64,000 nucleotides of DNA, taken from contig DGMY01000027.1 in assembly GCA_002388665.1 (NCBI GenBank), forward strand, positions 2,888-66,887, read 5' to 3'. The stretch's first letter is position 1. Every line of letters begins with the position of its first letter. A program made the position numbers and the translations under genes. Shown one piece after another: positions 25,235-33,738 of the stretch. The notes under the pieces are model-generated. The model saw only the letters and a list, made by a program, of their open reading frames with translations. It was not told the origin of the DNA and searched no databases. The stretch comes from Opitutia bacterium UBA4506 (GTDB lineage: Bacteria > Verrucomicrobiota > Verrucomicrobiia > Opitutales > Puniceicoccaceae).

Positions 25235-26528
25235 GGCAGTGAATAGACTCGTTGACCCGCGGATCGCGCAGCGGAATCGGGCTATTTTTGGACAGGCTCT
25301 TGCGATAGGCCCACAGTACAATTCCTCCCACTCCAACGATCATAGACAGATCCCAGAAAGTTACGGAGAATTGGCGAACGTCGTAGTTCAGAATGTTGTC
25401 AGCCGGGGCAATCTTCGATGGGAGGATGTTGAAATACAGGTCCACCAGGTGGAACACCAGAATCCAAATCGCCACAAAGAGGATGAGCTTCACCTTCACC
25501 TTGGTCTTGTAGAAAAGGAGGAAGAGAAACGGCACGAGAAAGTGGAAGAAGATCAAGCAGAGACCGACCCACCACCAAGAGTTGGTCGAACCATCTACAT
25601 TAACGTGGCGAATCTGATACCAGAAGGTTTCTTCCGGAATATTGGCCTGATAGATCAGGAAGTACTGGGAGAAGCTGATGTACGCCCAGAACACGGTAAA
25701 CGCCAGAGCCATGCAGCCCAACAGGTAGTTGTGCGATTCGTTGTGAATGCCCTTCAATGATCCCTTCGTCGACTGGAAGTAGAGAATGATCAGGAGGACT
25801 GCGATCGCCGACCGCATCGAACCGGCGAAGAACCAAACACCGTACATGGTCGAGAACCAGTGGTACTCCAAGCTCATGAACCAGTTGATCGCAGCAAAGG
25901 TCAGACTCAGTGCGCATACGAAGATACCGAGAGCGGAGAGCTTACGCATGGCCGAGACGTGCGCAGTGTCCCCATCGCGGTCCATCGCAAACGAATGCTT
26001 CCGCAACATCTCCGCGAAGAAGATGAAGGCACCGAAGAAAATGAAGGCCTGGAGGGTGAATGAGAAACGATTCAGGAAGATCGCCTTCGATTCATAAAGG
26101 ACATCGTGGGAGACGGTGTGCCCGGAAGGCAGCATGTGATCCGGATTCATCCATTTCCAGAGAATCCCGGGGTCCGAGTAGAACCACGTGATCGCCAACA
26201 AAGGAACGAACAACAAGGCCACCCAGCGGAATCCGCCGATGAGGTGCTCTAACTGTCTCCGCGCAATGACCGCCCAACCCGCGTCAAACAGGTTAAACAA
26301 CAAGACCATGAAGAGCGAACCGAGAAGGACCGTCAGCCAAAAGGCCAATCCCAGCAACCAGCTGATAACTGGGCGGGCGTCGTGATTGACAAGACCGAGA
26401 ATTAAACCGAGTACCGCCAGGCCGAGACCGACCAAACCGATCGGTAGTAGCAATTTCGCGATGGTGTTCGCGGCTCCGCAGCAAGAACTATCGCTGCTGC
26501 AGCAAGATTTTGTAGAAGCTTCACTCAT
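25227..26528 (-). CDS. actF: Alternative complex III subunit ActF
   Basis: A 433-residue membrane protein with about ten helices, one of the two related quinone-site-region membrane subunits of alternative complex III (the other being ActC). The conserved HTVSHDVLYESKAIFLN and NWFMSLEYHWFSTMYG segments are typical of ActF. The N-terminus carries four cysteines in two pairs (C9, C10, C16, C17), which I do not recall in the family. It overlaps actE by four bases and the small downstream gene by eight. Confidence 0.92.
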   Translation of the reverse strand: MSEASTKSCCSSDSSCCGAANTIAKLLLPIGLVGLGLAVLGLILGLVNHDARPVISWLLGLAFWLTVLLGSLFMVLLFNLFDAGWAVIARRQLEHLIGGFRWVALLFVPLLAITWFYSDPGILWKWMNPDHMLPSGHTVSHDVLYESKAIFLNRFSFTLQAFIFFGAFIFFAEMLRKHSFAMDRDGDTAHVSAMRKLSALGIFVCALSLTFAAINWFMSLEYHWFSTMYGVWFFAGSMRSAIAVLLIILYFQSTKGSLKGIHNESHNYLLGCMALAFTVFWAYISFSQYFLIYQANIPEETFWYQIRHVNVDGSTNSWWWVGLCLIFFHFLVPFLFLLFYKTKVKVKLILFVAIWILVFHLVDLYFNILPSKIAPADNILNYDVRQFSVTFWDLSMIVGVGGIVLWAYRKSLSKNSPIPLRDPRVNESIHCHE

Positions 26529-27178
26529 AGTCCCAACTCCTTCCTTTGGTCGGCAGGAATATCCTCAATAGTGGCACTTTGTGAACGTTGGAGGGCACGG
26601 ACATAAAGAATGATCGCCCACCGTTCCTCGGGAGTCACCTTCTCGCCGTAGCCGAACATAGTGTTTTTTCCGTCGGTGATGGTTTCAAAAATCTGGCCTT
26701 CCGGCATCGTGCGGTAGGTATCGAGCAAGAGATTGGCGGGAATCACTCCATACTTGGAGGTTACGCCCTTCCCGTTGCCAGCGGCACCGTGGCAGACGGT
26801 ACAGAAGATGTCATATTTCTCCCGGCCCAACTTCATTGTCTCGTAATTGACCTCGATCGGGAACTCTGTGGCCCAGGAGCCGTCCTCGTTCTTCCCTTCG
26901 TACAGGGCAGTCGAATGCGAGTAGTTCTCGAGGTAATCCTCGCTGAACACTTCCTTCTCTTCCCAACCCTGGCCGCGGATTACGGTCCCAGCGGGCTTCG
27001 GACGGCTGTTCATATGGTCCGAAAAATACTCGTTGGTCGCCTGCGGCTTGTAGCGAGGCTGATTGTCCATGTCTGGGAAAATCATCCACGGGGTCTTCTC
27101 ACTTTTGTCTCCCCGGAAACCGAGGATGGAGACTACCGCGATGATAACGGCGATATAAATGGCGAAAAAATAACGCAT
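26525..27178 (-). CDS. actE: Alternative complex III subunit ActE, mono-heme cytochrome c
   Basis: A 217-residue protein with an N-terminal anchor helix (about 3-18), then a periplasmic domain and one heme c site CTVCHG at about 138-143. The GYGEKVTPEERWAIILYVRALQ segment is the usual cytochrome c C-terminal helix. In related complexes ActE passes electrons from ActA towards the oxidase. It starts 5 bp after actD and overlaps actF by four bases. Confidence 0.93.
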   Translation of the reverse strand: MRYFFAIYIAVIIAVVSILGFRGDKSEKTPWMIFPDMDNQPRYKPQATNEYFSDHMNSRPKPAGTVIRGQGWEEKEVFSEDYLENYSHSTALYEGKNEDGSWATEFPIEVNYETMKLGREKYDIFCTVCHGAAGNGKGVTSKYGVIPANLLLDTYRTMPEGQIFETITDGKNTMFGYGEKVTPEERWAIILYVRALQRSQSATIEDIPADQRKELGL

Positions 27179-27183
27179 CGTGA

Positions 27184-27732
27184 TTAGTCCTCTGCCTGAA
27201 TAATGGAGATGTCCTCTCCTCCAGCTTCACCGAGTACCGCCCTGACCTTATCTTCGTTGAAGGTTGGGTCAGTCGACTCGATTACAATCATGAATGTATC
27301 GTCGGAGGTTTTCAGGAACGGTTCGTAATCAAAAAGTGGATGGTGGTGACGGGGCAGCCTGTTCAAAATGAACATCCCCCCCAAGGTACCAAATGCGGCG
27401 AGCAAAATGGTGAGCTCGTAGAAGATCGGAAACGGGAAGACCGGACTGAAATAAGGCTTACCCCCCACGATCAGCGGGTAATTAAAATTCATGTAAGCCA
27501 CGATCGAAAGACCCGTAAGGAAACCGGTCACTCCCCCGAGGAAAGTGAAAATCGGCACCTTGGAGCGTTTCAAGCCCATCGCGTGATGAATCCCGTGAAT
27601 CGGAAAAGGAGTATAGGAATCCCACCGGGTGTAACCGGCATCCCTCACCTTCTCACAGGCGTGGTACACATCGGGAGCGGTCCGGAAAGTCGCCGCTATC
27701 CCAAAGGTATTGTTATCCGTTGCTGGCATCAA
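27184..27732 (-). CDS. actD: Alternative complex III subunit ActD (DUF3341)
   Basis: A 182-residue membrane subunit with two central helices (about 60-80 and 103-125), the DUF3341 signature YTPFPIHGIHHAMG at about 39-52 and a C-terminal ferredoxin-like domain. It is thought to help proton movement or structure in the complex. It overlaps actC by four bases and actE follows after 5 bp. Confidence 0.93.
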   Translation of the reverse strand: MMPATDNNTFGIAATFRTAPDVYHACEKVRDAGYTRWDSYTPFPIHGIHHAMGLKRSKVPIFTFLGGVTGFLTGLSIVAYMNFNYPLIVGGKPYFSPVFPFPIFYELTILLAAFGTLGGMFILNRLPRHHHPLFDYEPFLKTSDDTFMIVIESTDPTFNEDKVRAVLGEAGGEDISIIQAED

Positions 27733-29183
27733 TGGTCTCCTTTCGGGTTACGATTCTGCGGATGATCATGGTTATGAGGATCGGCCTGCGGCATGCTAAG
27801 CGCTTTCACTTCGGAGAAAGCGATCAATGGAAGGAATCGGAGGAAGAGAAGGAAGAGAACGGAGAAGACTCCAAATGTTCCAAAGAAGGTGAAGATGTCC
27901 ACGATCGTCGGGGAATAGTAACCCCATGAGCTCGGCAGGAAGTCATTCGCAAGCGACGATACCGTGATCACGAATCGCTCGAACCACATACCGACGTTCA
28001 CAAAGATCGAAATAATCCAAACGAGGCCGATGTTTCCACGGATCTTCTTGAACCAGAAGAGCTGTGGGCAGATCACGTTGCAGGAAATCATGATCCAATA
28101 CGCCCAGGCGTACTGGCCGAAGGCCCGGTTAATGAAGGCAAAACCTTCGTACGGGTTCGCACCGTACCAGGCGATGAAGAACTCCATCATGTAAGCGTAC
28201 CCGACCATACTACCGGTCGCCAAAACGATCTTACACATCGCATCGATGTGGTACTGATTCACCAAATCATGCAGGCCGTAGACCGCACGCAGTGGCAGAA
28301 TCAGGGTGAGCACCATTCCAAATCCGGAGAAAATTGCACCCGCAACAAAGTAAGGGGGGAAGATGGTAGTGTGCCACCCGGGGAGAACCGACGCCGCAAA
28401 GTCGAACGAAACGATGGTATGCACCGAAAGCACCAGTGGGGTCGAGATACCCGCCAGAAGCAGGTAAGCCATTTCGTAATTGTGCCAGTGACGGCTCGAA
28501 TTACGCCAACCCATGGCGAGTGTTCCGTAAAACACCCGGCGCCAAGCTGATTTTGCCCGGTCGCGGAGCGTTCCCAGGTCGGGAATCATCCCCATGTACC
28601 AGAACAGGACCGAAACCGTACCGTAGGTAGAGACCGCGAATACGTCCCATTCCAAAGGACTGCGGAAGTTTGGCCAAATCCAGTTAGAATTTGGAAGTGG
28701 GAAGAGCCACCAGGCGAACCAGACTCGACCGACGTGGAAAAGAGGGAAAATCCCCGCGCAAACCACCGCAAAGATGGTCATCGCCTCGGCAGTACGATTG
28801 ATCGAAGTCCGCCAGCGCTGCTTCAAAAGACAGAGAACCGCGGAAATCAGAGTACCCGCGTGACCGATACCGATCCAGAAAACGAAATTGACGATCGCCC
28901 AACCCCAATTGACAGGATTGGCCAAGCCCCAGACCCCTACCCCGGCAGAAACCAGGTAGATCAGTCCCATGAGAGTGAAACTCGCCATGCCCCCGGCAAT
29001 GGCGAATGAGATCCACCACCAGGTTGGGGTCTTTCCTTCGACGATCCCACAAACCTTCTCGGTCACCCAGTTGTAACTGCGATCGTTGAGAACGAGGGGA
29101 CGCCGTGGCATATCGACGGGCTTCACCTTATCCAGGATGGCCGGTCGCGACGTGTTATCGGATGCTTCCGCTAAAGTTGGCAT
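27729..29183 (-). CDS. actC: Alternative complex III subunit ActC (NrfD-like)
   Basis: A 484-residue integral membrane protein of the NrfD/polysulfide-reductase family with about ten helices. It forms the quinol-binding membrane part next to the iron-sulfur region of ActB. The segments RNSSRHWHNYEMAYLLLAG and HTIVSFDFAASVLPGWH are highly typical. The gene ends with an ATGA overlap with actD and starts 31 bp after actB. Confidence 0.95.
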   Translation of the reverse strand: MPTLAEASDNTSRPAILDKVKPVDMPRRPLVLNDRSYNWVTEKVCGIVEGKTPTWWWISFAIAGGMASFTLMGLIYLVSAGVGVWGLANPVNWGWAIVNFVFWIGIGHAGTLISAVLCLLKQRWRTSINRTAEAMTIFAVVCAGIFPLFHVGRVWFAWWLFPLPNSNWIWPNFRSPLEWDVFAVSTYGTVSVLFWYMGMIPDLGTLRDRAKSAWRRVFYGTLAMGWRNSSRHWHNYEMAYLLLAGISTPLVLSVHTIVSFDFAASVLPGWHTTIFPPYFVAGAIFSGFGMVLTLILPLRAVYGLHDLVNQYHIDAMCKIVLATGSMVGYAYMMEFFIAWYGANPYEGFAFINRAFGQYAWAYWIMISCNVICPQLFWFKKIRGNIGLVWIISIFVNVGMWFERFVITVSSLANDFLPSSWGYYSPTIVDIFTFFGTFGVFSVLFLLFLRFLPLIAFSEVKALSMPQADPHNHDHPQNRNPKGDH

Positions 29184-29214
29184 GTCAGGTCAAAAAATAC
29201 TCTTCCGTTGTGTG

Positions 29215-32200
29215 TCAATGGGCGTGCGAATCACCGTGTGCGTTATGCTCTGAGTGATCACCGGCATGAGAGTCGTGCCCCGTGTCTCCGTGTCCGTCCT
29301 TGTGAGAACCGTCGTCGTGTCCCCCGCCGCTGTGATCATCTCCGTGTCCGGAACCGTGACCGTAGCGCTCTTCGTAGTCCATACGACCGAAGGGTTGCTC
29401 GTAGCGATACTTCTTGGGCATCGACGGATTCGGGTTGCGAAGCTTGGCGAGATAGGTCGTCCGTGGGCGGGTGTTGAGATATCCCAGAACAGCGTAGTCG
29501 CGGTCCGACTTCTTCCACTGGGATACTTCCGAATTCTCGTCGGAAACATCTCCGAATGAAATCGCATCGGCAGCACAAACCTGCTGACAAGCGACTTTAA
29601 TCGTGCCGTCAGGAACTTTAATATCGCCGGAATCCCGGGCCTTCACCTTCTGGTTGATCTTGGCCTCTTCGATCCGCTGCACGCAGTAGGTACATTTTTC
29701 CATGACCCCGCGCATCCGAACCGTTACATCCGGATTCTTCTGCATCTTGATCGGTTTGGCCGGACCCGATGGTCCGAGAGGACCTTCGTAGAAATGGCCG
29801 TCCGACCGTTTGTTCCAATCGAAAAAGTTGAACCGGCGAACCTTATACGGGCAATTGTTCGCACAATAGCGGGTACCGACGCAGCGGTTGTAGGCCATAA
29901 CGTTCAAGCCTTGCTCGTCATGAACCGTCGCGTTGACCGGGCAAACCGTCTCACAGGGAGCCAATTCACAATGAGTACACGCCATGCCCTGGAAGGACAC
30001 CTGCACTTCTTCCGGAATACCGGTGTCGTCTTCTTCGCGCGAAGCAAAGTAGCGATCCAAGCGGAGCCAGTGCATTTCCCGGCCGCGGAGGACCTGGTCT
30101 TTCCCGACAATCGGAATGTTGTTTTCACTCTGACAGGCGACCACGCAGGAGTTACACCCCGTGCACAGGTTCAAGTCGATTGCCATCCCCCACTGCTGCG
30201 GAGCGGTGAAATCAGGAGTCTTGTAGAGAGAGCCACCGATTGGAATATCGGTCACCTTCTGCTGCAAAGGCATGTCCTTCGCATTGCCGTATACTGGCGG
30301 AGAGTGTGACTCCATCCCCATCTTCGCGACGAAATCCGGGCTTTCCGAATACTCTTCAGCCGTTCCCTCGCGGAGGATCGCACGCCCTTCCATTGACCAG
30401 TGCTCCTGGGTATTGGCGAGCGGGTAGACGTCATCCGTCAACTCAATCGTCGCCCCGGTAGTCGACCAGCGGTTGTTCGCGGTCATGGCCGGATAGGCGT
30501 CAAATCCTACCCCCTGCCCTACGGGTCCACAAATATCGCGTCCAAAACCGACGGGTACCACAACCGTGTAATTCGCCAGGCCGGGAAGAACATGGATCGG
30601 ACCGCGCAATGTGGTTCCGTTGACCGTAAGTTCTGCAACCAACGCCTGCTCGCGGCCGCGTTTGAACTGGGCACTGTTGCGTTGAAGCTGGCCCGTTTCG
30701 GTCATCACGTTTTCGCTTTGGAAAATCTGATACCCGGTTTCCTTTTGAAGTTCCTTGGCCAGACGAGGGCTGATCAGGATCGCGTTGTCCCAGGTCAACT
30801 TCGTCATGGAGTCAGGACACTCCATCATCCAGCCGTTATTGGCGAAACGACCGTCGTAGGTGTGGTAACTCGGAGTGAAGAGGACCTCTAGATTCTTCGC
30901 GGAGATTACGCCTGCGGCCGGGGCCGGGTTCGCGTTGATCGCGGAGACCACTTTGGCACCCGCTGCGGAAGGCTTTACCTGATCGTACCCACTTTCAGGA
31001 AGAATCCCAACAGCGAGGAAGGTGTTGAAGCCAGCGCCACCGTTGCCGGATCGTTCCGCGTAGGTTTGCTGTACGATGGCATAGGGGTCCGTCTCCTTCT
31101 GCCCACAGAGGGTAGCGAGGATCTCCAGCTCGCTGAACGAGTCCATCAACGGCTCGATCATGGGCTGCACCGGAACGAGCGTGCCGTCCATAGTTTCCCC
31201 ATCACCCCAGGTTTCGAGGTAATGTGGAAGCAGGATGTTGGTTCCCGCCGAGGCCGAAGTCTCGTCGTTCCAATAGCCAAAACGAATGATCTCACCCGCT
31301 TGCTGCTGCAACAGCGGCCAATCGAGATCGGCCGGGGCATTGAACACGGGGTTTCCACCCAAGATGAAGAGCTTATCCACCGCGCCTGCCTTCAGTTCCA
31401 CCGCAAGATCGCTGATCGAGACGGCTGACGAAGAAGGAATCTTCAAGTAGCTCTGAGTGGTTCCGGGCGCACCCAGAAGCTCATTGATGAAGTAAGCGAT
31501 CCACTGGACCCGATCTTCCGCACCCGGAGAAACCGCGAGAACGGAATGCCCCTTGTGCTCATTCAAGTCTTTTGCACAGGCGGCAACCCAATCGAGAGGA
31601 ATAGACTCATCAACCGGCATACCCCGGACCAAACCGGAAATATCGCCGTTCCCGGTCGCGCCGAGTCGGAGTAGCTCCTGGGCCAAGGCGATCAAAAATG
31701 CTTCCTGCTGGGCAGAGGACAACCGCAGGCGGTGATCCGCAGCGGCACCCGTGAGCGTGAAATCACCTTCTACCACGTAGAGGCGGTTCATCTGATTGGC
31801 CTGCTTCGAGTTCTCGACCTTTCGCGCCCGGCTGAATGCGCGGGTGTACTCGGTCGATCCGGGATCCTTCCCGAGGAAGTCACTGCCTACCGACAAGACC
31901 CGACTCGATTTGGAAAAATCGTTGATCGCACGGACTGGTTGGCCCCAGTACGTTTCCGCAGCACGGTCAGCAGCCGAATAGTCGATGGGCTCATACTCGG
32001 CCCAAATTGCCTGCGGGTACTTCTTCTTCAGCGCGGCAACCAGCTTGCGACGACTGGGAGAAGTGCTCTTCTCGGCGAGAAAGGCAAAGCCCGCTCCCTT
32101 GGTGGAAGCCAACTGCCCCGACCATTCGGAGAAAAGATCGAGAACCGCCGCACGATCGAGAGTCTTCGACCCCCGAACATTGCGCTTCGCCCGCGAAGGA

Positions 32201-32658
32201 TCGTAGAGATCCAAGACGCTGGCTTGCGTATAAATATCGGTCGCGCCGCCGCCGGCCAAGTAGCTCGAGTTTCCTTCGATCTTAGTGGGACGGGCCTCGT
32301 GCGTTTCCACCACCACAGGTACATTTTCCCATGCGGTTGGGCGGGAGGAGGAATAATACTGAGCAACCCCGGGAATGATATTCTCGGGCTGCTTCACGTA
32401 AGGCAAAATCTCGTGCTTCGGGCGTCGGCATCCGGTCAGTCCCACTCCGGCCAGACCGAACGAAGCGGCCATGATCTTCATGAAGTGACGACGGTTGACT
32501 CCTTGAATCTCCGATGCTCCCTGCGGAAACTCCCGCTCGGCCCATTCACGGAATGCCGGTGTTTCGGCGAGATCGTCGAGGCTCTTCCAGTAACGTGAGC
32601 CAGCTTTGCCCTCAAGGGCTTTGAATTCGTTATTCATCTGCTGCTTCATCGGTGGCAT
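29215..32658 (-). CDS. actB: Alternative complex III subunit ActB, iron-sulfur protein
   Basis: A 1147-residue periplasmic subunit. A Tat-type signal with RRHFMK and a cysteine in LTGC (lipobox) is near residues 36-58, so it may be a Tat lipoprotein. It is followed by a molybdopterin-oxidoreductase-like domain without evident cofactor ligands and a four-cluster ferredoxin domain (CTGCNSCVVAC, CTHCELAPC, CANNCPYKV, CTYCVQR). The last 50 residues are a His/Asp/Gly-rich tail with 13 histidines, which is unusual. The 13-bp overlap with actA shows close coupling. Confidence 0.95.
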   Translation of the reverse strand: MPPMKQQMNNEFKALEGKAGSRYWKSLDDLAETPAFREWAEREFPQGASEIQGVNRRHFMKIMAASFGLAGVGLTGCRRPKHEILPYVKQPENIIPGVAQYYSSSRPTAWENVPVVVETHEARPTKIEGNSSYLAGGGATDIYTQASVLDLYDPSRAKRNVRGSKTLDRAAVLDLFSEWSGQLASTKGAGFAFLAEKSTSPSRRKLVAALKKKYPQAIWAEYEPIDYSAADRAAETYWGQPVRAINDFSKSSRVLSVGSDFLGKDPGSTEYTRAFSRARKVENSKQANQMNRLYVVEGDFTLTGAAADHRLRLSSAQQEAFLIALAQELLRLGATGNGDISGLVRGMPVDESIPLDWVAACAKDLNEHKGHSVLAVSPGAEDRVQWIAYFINELLGAPGTTQSYLKIPSSSAVSISDLAVELKAGAVDKLFILGGNPVFNAPADLDWPLLQQQAGEIIRFGYWNDETSASAGTNILLPHYLETWGDGETMDGTLVPVQPMIEPLMDSFSELEILATLCGQKETDPYAIVQQTYAERSGNGGAGFNTFLAVGILPESGYDQVKPSAAGAKVVSAINANPAPAAGVISAKNLEVLFTPSYHTYDGRFANNGWMMECPDSMTKLTWDNAILISPRLAKELQKETGYQIFQSENVMTETGQLQRNSAQFKRGREQALVAELTVNGTTLRGPIHVLPGLANYTVVVPVGFGRDICGPVGQGVGFDAYPAMTANNRWSTTGATIELTDDVYPLANTQEHWSMEGRAILREGTAEEYSESPDFVAKMGMESHSPPVYGNAKDMPLQQKVTDIPIGGSLYKTPDFTAPQQWGMAIDLNLCTGCNSCVVACQSENNIPIVGKDQVLRGREMHWLRLDRYFASREEDDTGIPEEVQVSFQGMACTHCELAPCETVCPVNATVHDEQGLNVMAYNRCVGTRYCANNCPYKVRRFNFFDWNKRSDGHFYEGPLGPSGPAKPIKMQKNPDVTVRMRGVMEKCTYCVQRIEEAKINQKVKARDSGDIKVPDGTIKVACQQVCAADAISFGDVSDENSEVSQWKKSDRDYAVLGYLNTRPRTTYLAKLRNPNPSMPKKYRYEQPFGRMDYEERYGHGSGHGDDHSGGGHDDGSHKDGHGDTGHDSHAGDHSEHNAHGDSHAH

Positions 32659-33299
32659 CCAGAGCAGGACTCCGGTGGGTTGACTTTCCAGTGCTGAACG
32701 AGTTCTTCACCCATCTCTAGCTGAGCCTTTTTCGACTCGGGCTTCCAGGTGAGATCGTAAACTTTGTCCAGTGGGCGAATGTGCTCCTCAGGGTTGCGGT
32801 GGCAATCCAAGCAAAATGCCATCGAAAATGATTTCTCGTGAGAGACCGTTTCCATCTCATCAATCTGCCCGTGACACTCCACGCAACTGATCCCCCGGTT
32901 CACGTGAACCGAGTGGTTGAAGAAGACGTAGTCAGGTGTCTTGTGGACACGGACCCACGGAATCGGCTCCCCTGTTGCGTAACTATCCCGAACCGGCTGC
33001 AGGGCGGGAGAGTCGGTCTGCACCATGGAGTGACAGGCCATACAGGTGTTGGTCGCCGGGACATTGGAATGCTCCGAACGGTCCACGAACGTGTGACAGT
33101 AGCGACAATCCAAGCCGACTTGGCTGACATGAATGTCGTGACTGAACGCGACGGGCTGCACCGGTTCATATCCAACACGCGCCCACTTCGGCGTCATGTA
33201 ATAAGTAATACCGGCGATCACTCCGCCCACCACCAGAAGAAGACATCCGATGATTCGCAGAGGGGCGCGGTTAACCCAGGAAGGAAAAACGTTGGCCAT
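32646..33299 (-). CDS. actA: Alternative complex III subunit ActA, pentaheme cytochrome c
   Basis: A 217-residue multiheme cytochrome. An N-terminal helix (about 13-36) anchors it, and five CxxCH sites follow: CRYCH, CMACH, CVECH, CLDCH and CSGCH, the last at the extreme C-terminus. It delivers electrons from ActB to ActE. It is the first gene of the ten-gene actABCDEF-orf-ccoSNO cluster, so the operon promoter should lie in the 439-base region upstream. Confidence 0.94.
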   Translation of the reverse strand: MANVFPSWVNRAPLRIIGCLLLVVGGVIAGITYYMTPKWARVGYEPVQPVAFSHDIHVSQVGLDCRYCHTFVDRSEHSNVPATNTCMACHSMVQTDSPALQPVRDSYATGEPIPWVRVHKTPDYVFFNHSVHVNRGISCVECHGQIDEMETVSHEKSFSMAFCLDCHRNPEEHIRPLDKVYDLTWKPESKKAQLEMGEELVQHWKVNPPESCSGCHR

Positions 33300-33738
33300 G
33301 AGGTACTTTTAAGTTTCTCCCTCCGAACGCTCTACGCGACGTGGCGCAGGGCGGAAATAAGGGTTCGCGACAGGCTTCGACACTGAACCATTCTCTGGCC
33401 TTGCCGAAGCCCCTGTGCGGGCGAAGAGCATGACGACGCCAAATCCGGCTGCCAAGCGTCCTAGAAAGGATGACCGTTTCAAATCTCGGAGATCTCAGGT
33501 GGTTGAAATATAAGTGCGAAAGCCCCCCAAAAGAGTTGGGAGGCACCAAAAACTTCGCAAAACTTAGTCTCCCGCTTTCAGCACGCGCAACCCTTTTGTT
33601 CAAAGTTTTCTGAAAAAACTTGCGGATGAGACCTAATCTCAATATCAAGTGGCGGGATGATCTTTCGTTTGCTCCTGAATTGATCTCTCCTTCTACGAAA
33701 TTCCCGGCTCTCACCGGTCGCGGGAAACGCGTTTTGGG
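33300..33738. other. Non-coding stretch before the act operon
   Basis: No gene is seen in these 439 bases. They separate imuB (whose 3' end lies at 33739) from actA. A GC-rich stem-loop at 33522-33544 probably ends the imuB transcript. A second inverted repeat AAGTTTT at 33603-33609 with AAAACTT at 33615-33621 is less convincing. The act operon promoter is expected between 33300 and 33520, but I could not identify clear -35 and -10 boxes. Confidence 0.5.
33522..33544 (-). terminator. Putative imuB terminator
   Basis: GCCCCCCAA at 33522-33530 pairs with TTGGGAGGC at 33536-33544 (nine pairs, one G-U), with loop aagag. Read on the minus strand the stem is followed by TTTCGC and a T-rich stretch. 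It lies about 195 bp beyond the imuB stop and ahead of actA. Confidence 0.55.
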
